The notes beneath the pieces were generated by a model. The model made no database searches. It was given only the letters and a program-made list of their open reading frames with translations, and was not told where the DNA came from. A DNA stretch of 64,000 nt, taken from the NCBI GenBank assembly GCA_031771865.1, contig JASISA010000041.1, positions 2,542,001-2,606,000 on the forward strand. The letters are read 5' to 3'. The translations under genes were made by a program, and so were the position numbers. Within the stretch, counting starts at the first letter, position 1; the number at the start of each line of letters is the position of its first letter. Positions 1-12,285 of the stretch are shown here, in pieces. This DNA is from Nothophaeocryptopus gaeumannii. Its lineage: Eukaryota; Ascomycota; Dothideomycetes; Mycosphaerellales; Mycosphaerellaceae.

Positions 1-863
1 CCGACCGAACCCCCATGATCAACCTCAATGGCAGCATGACCGACTTGAAAGACCACCCAGCCCACGAAATCAACCCCGGCATCTTCATGCCACACTTAGC
101 AGATAAGGCTCCTCCCAACGAAGAATCTCCACCAGAAGTAAAAGGCGAAGAACCTGCCCCTCCTCCAGGATTCGCCCCTCTCTACTATCACTTGACCAAC
201 GAATCCGCCCAAGCCCTCAAGGACTACTGTTCCCGCGACATCCCCGTCTCCACCCACGATGCCATCTCCGCTAACCTCTGGCGCAATTTAACGCAATCTC
301 GTGTTAAAACGGGTGAACTGAAGGATATGGACCAGATATCTACTTTTACTGTCCCTCACAATGCCCGCAAATATATCGGTCTGCCTAAGACGTGGGTGGG
401 AAATTGTGTCTACTTCGTCCTTGCGCAAGAGAAAGTCTCCGAGATTATCAAACCAGATTCTCTCCCTTCCCTCGCAGCCAAGATCCGCACCGCCCTAAAC
501 GTCGTCGATCGCGAACACGTCGAAGGTATAATGACCCTCCGTCGAAAAGACCCTTACTCGCTTTCCTGGTGGCCGATCATGGTGGCGCACGAACCGCAAG
601 TCGTCGGTATCACATCTTTCTACCAGTCGGAATTGATGGGACAGGACTGGGGTGAGGCGTTGGGAGAGTGTAAGCATTTCACTAGTACGGATATTGGGGC
701 TTTGGGGAGTATGTTTCAGAGGGCGCATTTTATGGGGCCGAAGTTGGGTGGGGGGAGGAGTTGCGATGTGCATGTTGGATTGTTGAAAGGGGAGGTGGAG
801 TATTTCAAGGGAGATTCTGTGTGGAGTAAATACTTCAAGTTCAGGGAGGCGACGGGTGTATAG
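1..863 (+). CDS. BAHD-type (transferase family) acyltransferase, C-terminal part, cut by window edge
   Basis: The frame is open to the first base of the window, so the start and the catalytic HxxxD motif lie upstream and the Met at 15 is probably internal. What remains (about 285 residues) looks like the second half of fungal BAHD/trichothecene-acetyltransferase-like enzymes, which move an acyl group from acyl-CoA to a hydroxyl or amine. Visible signs are the HDAISANLW segment, the stretch TWVGNCVYF and the DWGEALGE segment in the place of the family's DFGWG motif, followed by a Gly-rich stretch and a short C-terminal tail. The stop is TAG at 861-863. Substrate cannot be told from this fragment. 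Family assignment is fairly secure; function in vivo is unknown. Confidence 0.75.
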   Translation, partial: DRTPMINLNGSMTDLKDHPAHEINPGIFMPHLADKAPPNEESPPEVKGEEPAPPPGFAPLYYHLTNESAQALKDYCSRDIPVSTHDAISANLWRNLTQSRVKTGELKDMDQISTFTVPHNARKYIGLPKTWVGNCVYFVLAQEKVSEIIKPDSLPSLAAKIRTALNVVDREHVEGIMTLRRKDPYSLSWWPIMVAHEPQVVGITSFYQSELMGQDWGEALGECKHFTSTDIGALGSMFQRAHFMGPKLGGGRSCDVHVGLLKGEVEYFKGDSVWSKYFKFREATGV

Positions 864-1950
864 AGAAAGGGAAGGAGGTGTCGGGTGTGTGTTTTCCTAT
901 CCAATTCCGGGAATCAAGCGGTGGTGTTGAAGAACAAAGACATGCTCTATCCAGACTTTGCCAGATAGTCAGTCGACGATCTAGTCAGCCAGACAAACAT
1001 AGACATGGGGAAACGATACACAGGCATCTTCACGCTCTCGCAGACTTGGCAAAGACTACCTAAATCCCATTTCCATCTACTTCCCGCCTTCCACAACCAT
1101 GTCCCCTTAAAGAGTCTTCAGGATTACGAAAGCTGAGAAGGAACCTGGGTACTTAATAAATATTGGTGGGATCGGGTCACGAGAAGTGCGGATAAGGCGA
1201 AGAAGAAGTATGTCTTGGAGGAATGGGGATGCTTTGGGGGAGGAGAGGGTGAAGAATAGGAAGAGAAAGAGACAGAGACAGAAGAAATGGATCTGAGGCA
1301 TGAGCGAAGTGACAACATCTTGCCTTTTCATTCCATTCTGCGTACAGACGTTGAAAAGAGCTAGGTATCGCGTATCTCGCATCATTCACCCATCATGCAT
1401 TCATATCAAACTCTTCAATTCGACGCCATCTCATACTCAGTCAGAGGAGACTTTCTTGCCCCCTTGTTTTTTCGTGACGCCGTATGATAGAATGCAGAGC
1501 CTCGACAGGCATTGGCACCGTTTCCACGTTTTCATGCAAAAGAGGCTATTTACAGCCCTCCAGTCTGTTGCAACTCCCGCCAAAAAAGCTCAAGATAAAG
1601 TATCCAAGTAGATCAGTTGGCGTAGTGCGCGTATGTATATATCATCATCAATCGCTTCTAGTCCGTCGCGTCGTGACAAGTTATTTCCAAAGGCGGCACT
1701 CGCAGTGAATGGTATCATCATCACGACAAAACTCCGTCACATCAACACCCATAAAATGCAAATTCGTACAAAGTAGTCGTAAAGGGCTTCATCGATGAGC
1801 ATTCTGGCTCCAGAGCTGAAGAAGCGGAAAAGGAAACATAAGAAAACTGTTGCTTTTCGTCCCGTTTCGTTGATTGATTCGGCCGTGAAAGACTCGTCCG
1901 GCGTTGGCGGACGTAGTCGTCGTGTTCATTCATCATCATGATGTTCGGGC
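864..1950. other. Intergenic, tail-to-tail; one broken small frame
   Basis: This lies between two convergent genes and should hold both 3' UTRs. I see no intact gene. One plus-strand frame from ATG 1005 to TAG 1257 runs for 84 codons, reads like protein (ending with NKYWWDRV and a Lys-rich helix) but is interrupted by one TGA at about 1128-1130. I list it under findings rather than as a gene. Confidence 0.5.
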
Positions 1951-4606
1951 CTAGTTCGCGCGGATGACAAGCTTGCTCAAGAACTTGTTGCTCAGTGAGT
2001 CAAAGTCGTCACGATTGAACTTGGCGGTTGAGCGGTCCTTGAGATATGTCTCTGTGATGATAGTCAGTGGCATGTCAGTCAAGTACGTGATGGGTGTGCT
2101 CACCATATTTATTGACGTGACCTCGAACCTCGGTCAGAGCGTCACAGACAGCAGGGTTAGAGTTGAGAAGGTGGTGGTGCTTCTTGGTGTCCCACTCTTG
2201 AAGACCAGGAAGCTTTGTGGAGATGGCCTGGAACAGGCCCACGATGACACCGACCGGCGTGGTCTCCATGTCGTCGCAGAACTTGTTGACAGCCTGCTCA
2301 TCTGGAACACGGTAGTGGCAGTCGAATTGCATCTCTTCCCAAATGGCCAACAGAACGGTGGCGAGCATGAAGATGGTTGGCCAGTTCTTGAGCTTCTCGC
2401 CAGAGTACACTGAGGAGTAGAGCGACGACAGCTCCTCCAGAATGTCCTTCTGCAACTCACGCCACATGTCGGCAAGAGCACACTTGACTTGGAAGTTGAT
2501 CATCACAGGCGCGATGGTCTTGCCGAAGAACTTGGACTTGTCGTCACCTATTCTGCCAACAAACTGCTCCTCTTCTGAGAGCCCTTCGACCATGGTCACG
2601 TGAAGCGTGAGGTTGTATGCGAGGACCAGCTTGAGTGCCTTTCGTAATGAAGGTGTCTTCTCCTTCAAGTAGTATCGGTAGACGGTCTTGAGGATCTCTG
2701 TGAGGAACTTGGTACCCTCAAAGTACTCATCAACGAAGCCTTCGAAGCCGTGGTCGAGGTGGCGGTCGAGGTACTCTGATAGAAGAGACGTGCTCACGCC
2801 CTCCATCCCAGCAGACAGTTTCGCGGTGGCGATCTCAAACTCTTCAGGATCAACACTTCGGTTTGTCTCAACCCAGTCCATGTTGAAACACTTGTCTTCC
2901 CGCACGAACACCTCTCGCGCACTGATGGGAAGGTAGTGGCCATAGCCGTGGGTGACGTAAAGAGTTCGCTCGAACGTGCTGAAACCCTTGACGTTATTGA
3001 CACTGAAGCCGAGCGAGACGTGTCGGTCGTAGTCGGCCTTCCAATCCTTCATGAAATAGGCGATGTCCTTGATGTCCATGCGCGTGCACGGTACCTGCCA
3101 CAACCTGGCGTGACTCGGTCGGCAACCGCCACAAGGCTCACCCTTGTCGCAAGTCTTCTTCAAGAATTTACATCGCAAGCACGCACGCAGCTTTCGAATT
3201 TCGTGCGCTTGCTGTCGTTGGTCGGGTCTCAAAGGTCCACGTCTCCGGCCAACCTTCTTCTCGCCGGAAGCATCTCTCCGCGTGGCAGTCGTGACCGTGG
3301 GCTTCTTGATGACAGCCTTTGTCGTCTTGCCCTCAAGAGGCGGCTTGCGACGGCGCAACGGAGGCGAAACTGGGCCTGACGAGCTGGGCGACGTAGATGC
3401 AGAGGCAGACGATCGATACGATGTGCTGATGGCCTGTGGGCTGACGGCTGATGAAGATGGCGAGGTGTGGTGATGATGACTCTGCATAGGAAGACCATGC
3501 AATTGTTGGTATTGCGCAAATTGCTGGTCCAAATAATCCTGCGTTTCCTGGCCATGAAGATCGTGCGGCGAGGTGAGTGGCCAAGGTGAGACCTCTTCCC
3601 AACTGCTTGACAAATCTGATGATTGCTGGCCATCGGAAGACGACGAATCTGAATGCGTTCGAATGTGCAAATTCTGGCTTGGGTTTGAGACTGTGCCGTT
3701 GAAGGAGTCGAGCGAAGCACGGTTCGGGTTGTAGCTGACCATCGACCACGAGCCCTCGTTGTCTGATAACGATTGAACTTCGAGAACTGTGCCAGTGGGG
3801 GAGCTGCCAGGTATACTTGAAGGCAATGACTCGGCGGTGTGCTGCTGGATGTTGGCCTGGTTGAGTTGCATCGGGAAGGCCATGTCGTTTAGATAGTCGT
3901 TGAGCGGATATACCAAAGCGTTCATTGACTCCATCGGGCCGGCCATTGTCATGAAGTTGGTCGTGTCCATTCCAGCAGACACAGCGTAGTTGCCACCGGT
4001 CGAGGCAGGCATGAAATCGACTGGTGATGACTGCAATTGCCCACCGAACGATGCTGCGTGGTAAGCGTTCATATCGAAGGCGTTGGGCTGGCTCGCGAAC
4101 TGCTGCTGGGCGGCCTGTTGCAAGTCAAACTGCCAGTTGCTGGACATCATACTCGCGTAGTCGAGGTCGAGGCCCGCGGTCTGCAGGTTGATCGGCTGGT
4201 TGCCATGAGTGCTGCTGGGCCGACTCGTCTGCTGCGGCTTCGCATTGATCTGATCTTGACTCGAGTGTCCCTCAATGTATGTTGGCTGACTGGGCTGCTG
4301 ATTCTGTTGCTGCTGATATGACTGCTGCTGCATCGCGGCTTCCTGCTGGAATTGCTGTTGCTGCTCGAGGGTCATCGGCTGCCAGACGGTCTGTGGGAGA
4401 AGGTGCGAGTGCGAGTGGTGTTGCGGAGGAAGGTGCGACGGATGTTGGCCACTGGTCTGTTGCTGAATGAACGGCGGGTAGGTCTGAGATCGCGGGTCGT
4501 TCGGTGCTTGTGCTAATCCTGCATGCTGGCCATAGTCGAGAATGGTGTGAGCATGGGGGTCGTGATGGTTGTGGTGACAGACGTAGTGAGCAGCAAAGTC
4601 GTCCAT
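1951..4606 (-). CDS. Gln-rich Zn-cluster transcription factor
   Basis: A probable nuclear DNA-binding regulator. The start ATG (4606) opens a His/Gln-rich region of roughly 400 residues with several poly-Gln runs, typical of activation domains. A basic stretch then leads into six cysteines spaced C-x2-C-x6-C-x5-C-x2-C-x11-C, a Zn(II)2Cys6-like cluster with an unusually long last loop. The remaining part is helical and resembles C-terminal domains of fungal C6 regulators. Reading straight on gives a stop at 2075, but a clean intron (2052-2103, 52 nt, GTGAGC...CACAG) joins VNKY to a final exon ending at 1951 (residues ...SKLVIRAN), giving about 867 aa. No target can be named. The neighbours (acyltransferase on one side, a 3 kb gap on the other) say little. 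Confidence 0.8.
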
Positions 4607-7600
4607 GATGACTTCGGGCTCCTACGGTTCGAAAAAAGCGCTTTGGTCGGTCGGTCGCTGGCTGGTGCTGGGGCAGCGCTGGAGAATTCGGCGCTTGAAC
4701 GAACTCGAGGCGCGGTCGAAAGCGTTTCTCTCACCGCCGTGTCCGCGCTGGGCCTTTGCAGGGCGATGTTGAGGATGAGGATGCGACGGTGTCGCGGGCG
4801 GAGAGACGGCCGGCAGCGCTACGCACAGAACTGGCAGCTCTCGCCCTCCTCGCCTGCGATGGTAGCCTGCAGAGCGAGAGCGCCAGGCCGGCGGGTCGCA
4901 TTGGAACAGCAAAGAGCGGTCAGAGAGGCTGCGGGTTGCTGTACAGCGTGCAGGCCCGCCAGCCAATCACTCGCAGATCACCAGCCCTCACTGCATTAGC
5001 TTTGGCGGCGGGGTGGCACACGCATCTGACCGGCAGCAGCAGACCAGGACGCAGCGGCCAGAGTCCTGCCAGCGCTGCTCGTCATCATCGCTGTCAAATA
5101 CATAAACCACTATTTCGGGTGATGAACTGCCTCGTTCGCGCCTGCCGTCAAAATGGCAAGAGGTGAGGTTGACTTATGCAACGGGAAGGAAGGCGTTGTG
5201 AGACGCTGTTTCGACGGTGGCAGGTGCGGATGATGCCAGTCAGGGAAGGAGCAGCAACCCCACAGTTCTTGGCGTCCAGTCACTTCAGGTTAGTCTTCAG
5301 CGGTGAGGAAAGCATCTGCTCCAAGTGACCGAAATCGCACATCGAAGTCCTGCACGGTAGACACAATAGCCGCCCGCTCCACTTGAAGCAGGAAACTTCC
5401 CATGCCACCGTGCAAGCCTACTCAATGCATCCTGCAGGGTCCCTATAATCTCCCCGTCCTGGCCCTCTACTAGACTCTCGCGTCTGTGGGAGAGTACAGC
5501 TAGTACAGCGACAGTACCACAGGTCGAGAGACGCATCACCCGAGACTGCCCGCCACGGCACCGACAGCCAATATACGGCACAAGAGAGCGTGGTACAGTA
5601 GCAGGAAGAGAAGTGAGAGCGAGCACGCAACACGTGCAGCCAATCGACACACGCCTCACGCCCGGTACTGGCGATCCAACGGTCCACCATCACGCATCCG
5701 GCTCTTCCCATCTCCCTTCTGCTATTCCGACATCAGCCCTCGCACACGCGGCAAGCGACGCTCGTGACGCCTCCGTGTGTCTCAAACTCGCATATACCGG
5801 GACCCTCGACCCATGAGCAACCAACCTCCACCTCATCGGAGTTTATCACTTCCACGCTCAGCAGCCGTGCCTTAGAGTGCTCAAGCAAGGGCAACCAAGA
5901 TTCGAAATGCAGGTGCAGCTGCAAGAGTCTGCCTTATCGCCATGCACTCTCACTGATCAAATTTCCTCAATGTCTCCATCCGACACATTATGAAACAAGA
6001 CCGCTAAAGACATTCATTGTTCGGTGCATATTGTAGAGTGGTGCAAAGAGCCGAGTCTTTTCCGCTGAGTCCTTGGTATGGCATGTTCCCCATGTTGCAG
6101 GCTGCTTACACCGTCTTTTCCCGCAAAACACTGGTATGGCGCTGGCGTGGGCTACCGACCGGCAGCCTGTACTTTGTGCCTTGCCTCATCCCTCGGAACT
6201 GACGTAAGATAACACTTGCTGTGCGACACGGGACGATCCAATTGGATGACTGTGAATCTCGTTTTCCATCAGGCTTCCCTTTTCTGATTAACAATAGCGG
6301 GCACAGCAGTCCGTCTCTTGGGAAGTTGCGCAGCAGCTCATGGTCTTCACGTCCTCGTGCTCCATCGCCTCATCTGTGAAGCAGCGGTGAGGATACCTGC
6401 AGACACTGCCTCAAGAATCGAGATCATGATACCGCAGGGTCACTTTCGACAAGAGAAACAACCTGGGCGGAACCTCATCACCTCGCAGGGCCTTGATCAA
6501 GCAGGACGAATTCGGGAATCAACACAGGACCCGGCCAGGCAGCTTCACGTGAACATGCGAGCCAGCTATGAGATTGGCTCTTCGACAGACTTCACCGGCG
6601 CACAAGGCTTAGGATTGGTTCACTGGTTCACTGCATCCCAGAACGCGTTGGCGTGGACCTGGTTACAACCAAGTCGGTGCTGCATAAACGTAAGATTGCA
6701 GGAAGTATCAGTCCTTTTCCAGGCAGTCCGGAAGGAGATGTCACGAATCCCCGACAACACTTCACTGCCTGATATGAAAGAACATTGAAGTGTCTCTGAC
6801 AGGGTCAAAGCTGTCGAAAGTGTGATGTCCCGCGCTCGGAGTACAGCCGGCAAACTCATCATGGGAGCTTTCGCAGAATGTGCTCGGCAGTGCAACATCG
6901 ATGCAACAGTAAGACGGCCTTTCACACTCTCCGAGTGTAATCCGTACAGTCTTCGTTCACAAGAGGATTTGCTGAGCAAGCAGCGGCGACAGCTTGCAGC
7001 TACACGAACGATGTGTGAACGGCACGTACCGAAATTCCATCCAATACTCGGACCCATTCTATCCAGAAGCCGAGTCATTTGCATACTGCTTCTCGAAACG
7101 GTCCAGATCTTACCTCCGTCCCAGCCATTGACTTTCTGAAATGACGCCACACGTGCCTGACTCGCTCACAGATTGCGTGCGGAGGGTTCGTGCAGCCACA
7201 TGGATATGAGCAATTGAGCTTGAGACAACGACTCGTGCGAGTTCGGTTTACAGGTCTCGGGTCTCCAATGGGAGTACATCATATCTAGTATCAGATGGTA
7301 AGCAGAAGCACACTGAGCTCATCAGTGCAGCAAAAAAGGTGTTTCAGCAGCGGTGGCAGCCCAACAAGGACCTCTGAGACATGGTTTGCGCCGGTCGATA
7401 CGCCATCATAGCGAAAGGAGCTGAAAAGGGAAAGAGTTGCAATGTATGTGTTGTACGCAATGCAATCAGCGAGTTTGTGGTCTCCCCATCGACGACAACA
7501 TCAACCACACTGATAGAATTGACCACATGAACTGTGTGTATCCGTTCCGTCTACTTGCTGGCTAACGCTGCGCGAGAGAGCAGACAGCTGTCGGTGGGTG

Positions 7601-7760
7601 GAGGACATGAACTTGCGTTGACGGTGCGGAGAAGAAAAGGTACATGAAATTGTGACTTCACCGATCAAGAGAGTGAATGACGTAGAAAGGTGAGCTCCAT
7701 TAATAATAATCATTGAATGTGCAGCTTGTATCCAGGATCAAAATCAGGCCTGCCTTGTAT
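4607..7760. other. Long intergenic region, probable regulator promoter and leader
   Basis: A 3.1 kb stretch with only short overlapping frames on both strands (longest 176 codons), none with recognisable protein character and several lacking ATG. The part next to 4606 probably holds the long promoter and 5' leader of the divergent-facing Zn-cluster gene. A CCAAT box is visible near 4971. I see no tRNA, transposon ends or splice-consistent gene. Confidence 0.5.
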
Positions 7761-10153
7761 CTAGTGGCCAATCTTCCTTATGAACAACCTCTTCCATCCC
7801 CTGTGCGCAGGTCGTACTGTCTTCTCTGCAGCTACCAGCTCAGTTCTCCCAGACGTACCAAGCCTCCCATGCCCATTCAAGTCTCCCTTCACATCAACTC
7901 CTTCATTCCCATACAGCACCACATCCGGCCTTGGCCAGAGCAACTTTGTCGCCCTTGGCCATCCCTTCTTCACACCCACACCCAAATCTCCCTGCAATCC
8001 AGGCACTCTCCTCACTCTGGGCGCAAAGTGCTTAATTACAGCTTTCGAAGCCAAGAGAGGCGCTTCTTCTGATGCTGTCCTAGTAGAAGCTAGGACGTGT
8101 CTCGCGCTATCCACAGGAGAATCGATGATATCTTTGCCGCTGTCCGCAGAGATTTTCACTGGAGGTTTTAGGGCGAGGCGCTCTGGATGTGCATTGTTCT
8201 TATTCATGTTTTTAGTTCGAGGAGCGGAATTCGCTGTAGTGGTGGTGGTCTGTCTCTCCTCCAGCCTCTTAATTAGATCTCGTACGTTGCTCTTGGGTGA
8301 CTCAATGTTCAGCCTTCGAGTTGAGATGATCTTCGGGATCTTGTGCGATGCTTTCGTGGTGGTGCTTTGATCTGTATGTGATGAAGAGCTGTCGATTGGT
8401 TTCGGAGTGCTTCTCTTTGTCGAGATCGCTTCTCGTAGCACACCCTCTGCCTCCGTGGTCTGTCGCTGCTGCGGAGGCGATGGGAAGCTCTCCATCAGCT
8501 CGTTGATCGCGTTGTCCAGCGAAACGGTATGCGGCAAGCTGTAATTTGCTTCCACGAGACCCCGAAGCCTTGAAAAGCGTTTTAGGTTGTCTCGCTGTCC
8601 AATCCTCAGAGGCCTCGGAGTGACATCGCATAAGGATGCTCTCAGACCCCGACAGACGGCTTTGCGACGAATGGGCTTGGATGTTGTTCCTTCTGATGTG
8701 TCTGCTTCTGAAGTCGAAGAGGCGCTCGACGATGACAGGGAGTCTGCAATTTCCATGAGACGATCGGCGTGCTTCGTGGCTTTCTCCTGGACTCTCTGAA
8801 GAGCGAGTTGCATCGTTTCGTAGGCTTGAACAACATCTCCATCCTCAACTTCATCGAGCTTCTTCTCCATCCCCTTCGTCTTGTCTTGCGTAGCTGATCT
8901 CGCTTCCTTTGGCTCAGCAGGGTGAGCAGCTGTCGAGGCATCTTGGCTTTTGCTTTCGCCATTGAATTGCACCCTTCTGTAGGCCTCAACCACATCTCCA
9001 TCCTCAACTTCATCGAACTTCCCCTCCGCCTTCTTGGTCTCATTTGATTACCCTGATCCGCACCGCTCGGCCCAGTGCACGATACCGCAGCTGAAGCGTC
9101 TTCCTCCTTCGTCCCCAAAAGCTCGTCAATTCCTCCATATAGTTTCCTGTCGTGCCTCATTTTCAAATAAGTCCACGTACTAATCCCCTTCAACCTCTCC
9201 TCCCACCTCTCCAAAGCAGACTCATGCCTCGCCTCTCGCAACCCTTCAACATGCAACTGCAACATCTCAGCCTCATACTTCCTCTTCTCCCTCCAATGTG
9301 GGCAGAACTTACACCGACACGCCGCCCCTCCTACCGACGCATCAGCTTGCTCTCCTTCATGCCTTTTGGAACTTTACTTTGAACGCATACCGACAGCCGC
9401 AACCCGTCCCAACTTGCGATTCCACCGTACAGGTGCTTTTCTCAACCCACCCCTCGCTCGACTCGGACTTTGCTCCCTATTCCGGTTCTCCTTCGACCAC
9501 TTGTCAAGCTCCTCGACATAGGGATCTTCCTCGCCATCGCTGAAGCACCCGAACTCGAATTCTTCGATGTCTAGGTATCCCTCTGCGTCGACTTTCTGTT
9601 GAGCGGTGGAGGAGCTGTAGACATCTTCGGAATGTCTGTCGTGCTTGGAAGGCCGTTCCTTTTCAGGTTCGATATGGCGCCAGAGGTTTCCGTTCTCTTG
9701 GAGGGCCTTCTTAATTCGATCGGCAGGATGGCTGGTGGAAGGCTTGGAGATGCGAGCGCGGCCTCGAGGGAGGTATAGCGAGGAGGTGTTGAGTGAGACG
9801 TTGGGGCTCATTGTTGGCGAGAAAGGAGTGTCTGGGTCGTCTTCGGGCCAGTCTGATATATCCGGTGTCGAAGGAACTTTTTCGCTCTGTCGATCTCCAA
9901 ACTTCTGTGCGGTGTTGGGTGTCAGGGAGTCCGAGCCGTTGGCAGAGCTGTCGTCTTCGTCCTCGAAAAGCGATCGGATGTGTCGAGGTGTGATTGCATC
10001 ACGATACTCCTGTCCAAGATCGACATTTCCAGAGGTCGTAGGCGCTTCTGTCGTATCGGTCGAGATCTGGTTGTCGCAATAGCGGCTGCTTGCGCTGGAG
10101 CTCGGTTGAGGCGTGGAGATGCTAGTGGAAGTGGTGGTAGTCGTCGTCGACAT
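7761..10153 (-). CDS. Hypothetical protein, Ser/Thr-rich, with a short Cys cluster
   Basis: I do not recognise this protein. Three frames fit one gene: exon 1 (10153-9391) from a start followed by a poly-Thr run; intron 1 (9331-9390, 60 nt, GTATGC...GGTAG), which removes an in-frame TAA; exon 2 (9330-9086), containing the cluster CRCKFCPHW and a basic helix; intron 2 (9033-9085 or 9030-9085, GTATCG...AAG); and exon 3 (9032-7761). The exons sum to 2280 nt, 759 aa. The N-terminal third is acidic and Ser/Thr-rich, the centre is charged and possibly coiled, the C-terminus basic. A segment starting DEVEDGDVV occurs twice, 53 codons apart. The ATG at 10153 is preferred to upstream codons, which are low-complexity leader. 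The second intron is the weakest part of the model. Confidence 0.55.
8821..9022 (-). repeat. In-frame internal duplication, two copies 159 bp apart
   Basis: Bases 8821-8862 and 8980-9021 match over about 40 nt with few differences, and the 159 bp offset is exactly 53 codons. Both copies encode a segment beginning DEVEDGDVV in the hypothetical protein. Confidence 0.7.
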
Positions 10154-10786
10154 TTTCGATATGTAAAATTGTAATATTGTAGTGCTTTTGTTGATAAAGT
10201 AGTGAGGTAGTGCTTGTAGTAGAATTGATCTCGTGTAAGTCTTGTGCTTGTAGTGTGCTTGAAGGTCTTGTAGTGTGTGCAGTGGTAGTATGTTGGTATG
10301 AGAGAAGAAGAGAATGATGGAGCGAATGTTCAGACTGATATACCTCCCTGTCCTCACTCTTTCCTGTGTCCTCAATGCCGAGTATGGTAGCTTTCCAGAT
10401 TTTTCTAGGTGTGCGATAGCAAGCTAGTCAGCAATATGAGGACAGACTGGAAAGCTTATGCTTCATGTGTTTCTACCACTCCAGCCACTCACAGTTACGT
10501 TGCTGGTCAGTATCCAAGTACTGAGGCATCTGACGCACCAACTACTGCCATATCAAAACTGCCTGCTCGGGAAATTCAAGCTCAAATAAGCCTCAAGTAT
10601 CCGTACTTCCCCTACGGATTCGATGAGACCTCGCCATACATGAGCCCTTGGACATAGCACTCGCCCACCAATTCGTAAGTAGTTCCAGGTCCTTCCACTT
10701 TTCGCAGCACGAGAGGCACTCGCCCATAACTGAGCACAAGATCTTGTCGTTGCGCTGAGTGTTCTGGACCTATGGCGATTCGTCCG
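10154..10786. other. Intergenic, no gene seen
   Basis: This is upstream of the hypothetical gene starting at 10153 and downstream of the HET relic. Only an 82-codon plus-strand frame with no protein character is present. It probably holds the promoter and leader of the minus-strand gene at 10153. Confidence 0.4.
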
Positions 10787-12285
10787 TCATCGAGGAAGAG
10801 CAGACGCCTGCCGCGACATACGTGGGCTATGGCATCCGTTGCCGGATTGGCTGTAGGGCCCTCTCCCGGCCGGAATGCCAGCAGATACTTGCCTCATTCG
10901 GCCGATGGAGTCATTCTTGTCATGAGTGGACTTACTGGTGAGAGAGGATGCAGCGGCGACGTTGTTCAATTTACTTCGCCACATCGCGATCGAGTCCCGT
11001 AAATGTAGCTCGTCGTCTTCATGGGTTCCGCGCAGCTGAAAGCGAGGATGGATCAGGCCAGTTGTGAGCGTATATCCCAGATACTGTAGTAGCTCTTGCA
11101 ATGGCTTCTGCGGGTTCTGACCCGCTAAGCGCTCCAAGTTGGCCATTGCTCTGCTCGGTATGGTATCGTATCCATCACCAATCTGGGCGGTAGACTTAAT
11201 GGCCCCACAGCATATGCCAAAGGTCGATAGATCGCACTCCCCTTCGTCCTTATCGCATGTGTTCAGTGTCGATTTCATGCGGGCACCCGGCCACCCGCAA
11301 GCTTGATAGCGCTCCACAAAAGCAAGGATATAGGAGGGTGGGCGCCATTGATTCTCATGCCACTCTGGTGCCCAAGATGAGAGTTTCCACTCAGGCTGCC
11401 AGAATTTCTCTTCTCCAGTATGCGGTGCCTGGCGGTGCCGTACATGAGAAAGCACGTCGAAATTGCGCATACTGTTGATGATGCCGTAGGCCGTATCGAC
11501 GTAGACGTCGTTACGGTGGTAAAGGCGAGAAAGATCTTCAATGATTGCGTGCTGCCCTCGAGATGTTTTTCTAGGACTTTGAAAGCCCTGAAGAACATCC
11601 GCCATGATATGCGTTGATTGCCACAGAGGAGATGAGCATCTCTTGCAAGTGCAATCTCCTGCATGGTCCATAAACGATAGAACCAAGGTTGGCGTGCGCA
11701 CTCAAGGAGATCATCGACGTGTTCTAGGTTTCTGGCAAATCTGATTTCGGTCGTGTTATGATCGGTGATAGTGTCATCACTGGTCAGTCGCCGGGACAGC
11801 TCGTGTGCCCTCTCTGCAAGCCACACGCGATCGGCGTTTAGACATACGGCCAGTCTCTGTTTCGCTGTATATACGCGCCATTTACTTGACCTGATGATTG
11901 CGTTCGATCGTGTTGCTTTGATCGATAAGATAGCATCGGCCGAGACGTCCATGGGCATCGACAGCCGGCATCGTACTATTCGAAGCGCTTCTTACAAGTT
12001 TGGAGGGACCGCAATTTCTCCTCGATCGGTATAAATTGTCCGACACCGTTGGGAGACTCCCCAGACATAGGAGATAGCGACGTAAAGAGGACTTTTTGAA
12101 AGCCTAGTACGATGTTTCTCGATAAAGACGTCTTCGCTCTCTTCGCCTGGCATGAGTGTGAAAAGTCTGAGGGAATCATCCTCCTGCAGAGGTTCATATT
12201 TGTGAACGAAGTCGCTGGATAACGTTTGTACCATCGCGTCGCGAGAATGGGCCTCAGAATTTGTCAAGTACAGGCCCGGCTCCAA
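10787..12285 (-). pseudogene. Broken HET-domain (heterokaryon incompatibility) gene
   Basis: HET-domain proteins trigger cell death after fusion of unlike hyphae. The conserved blocks are present but spread over frames. YVAISYVWG lies in the first frame, which stops at TAA 11992-11994 inside the expected NL-x-EALR block. The same frame goes on to ADAI, then one base appears missing in the DAICIDQ core (near 11925), because the next block, IDQSNTIERNHQVK, is one frame over and hits a second TAA at 11882-11884 before MARIYSE. The frame then returns to give WFYRLWTMQEIALA. A further shift near 11540 leads to the C-terminal region (LSSWAPEWHENQW). Two stops and at least three shifts cannot be removed by plausible introns. 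An N-terminal hydrophobic frame (12254-12730) may be part of the relic, but its ATG overlaps the stop of the neighbouring epsin gene, so I leave it out. Confidence 0.7.

Noticed and set aside
6318..7150. Overlapping frames of 156 (+) and 176 (-) codons in the 3 kb gap
   Set aside because: Opposite-strand shadows of each other, with no domain, signal peptide or plausible splice partners, and no family resemblance.
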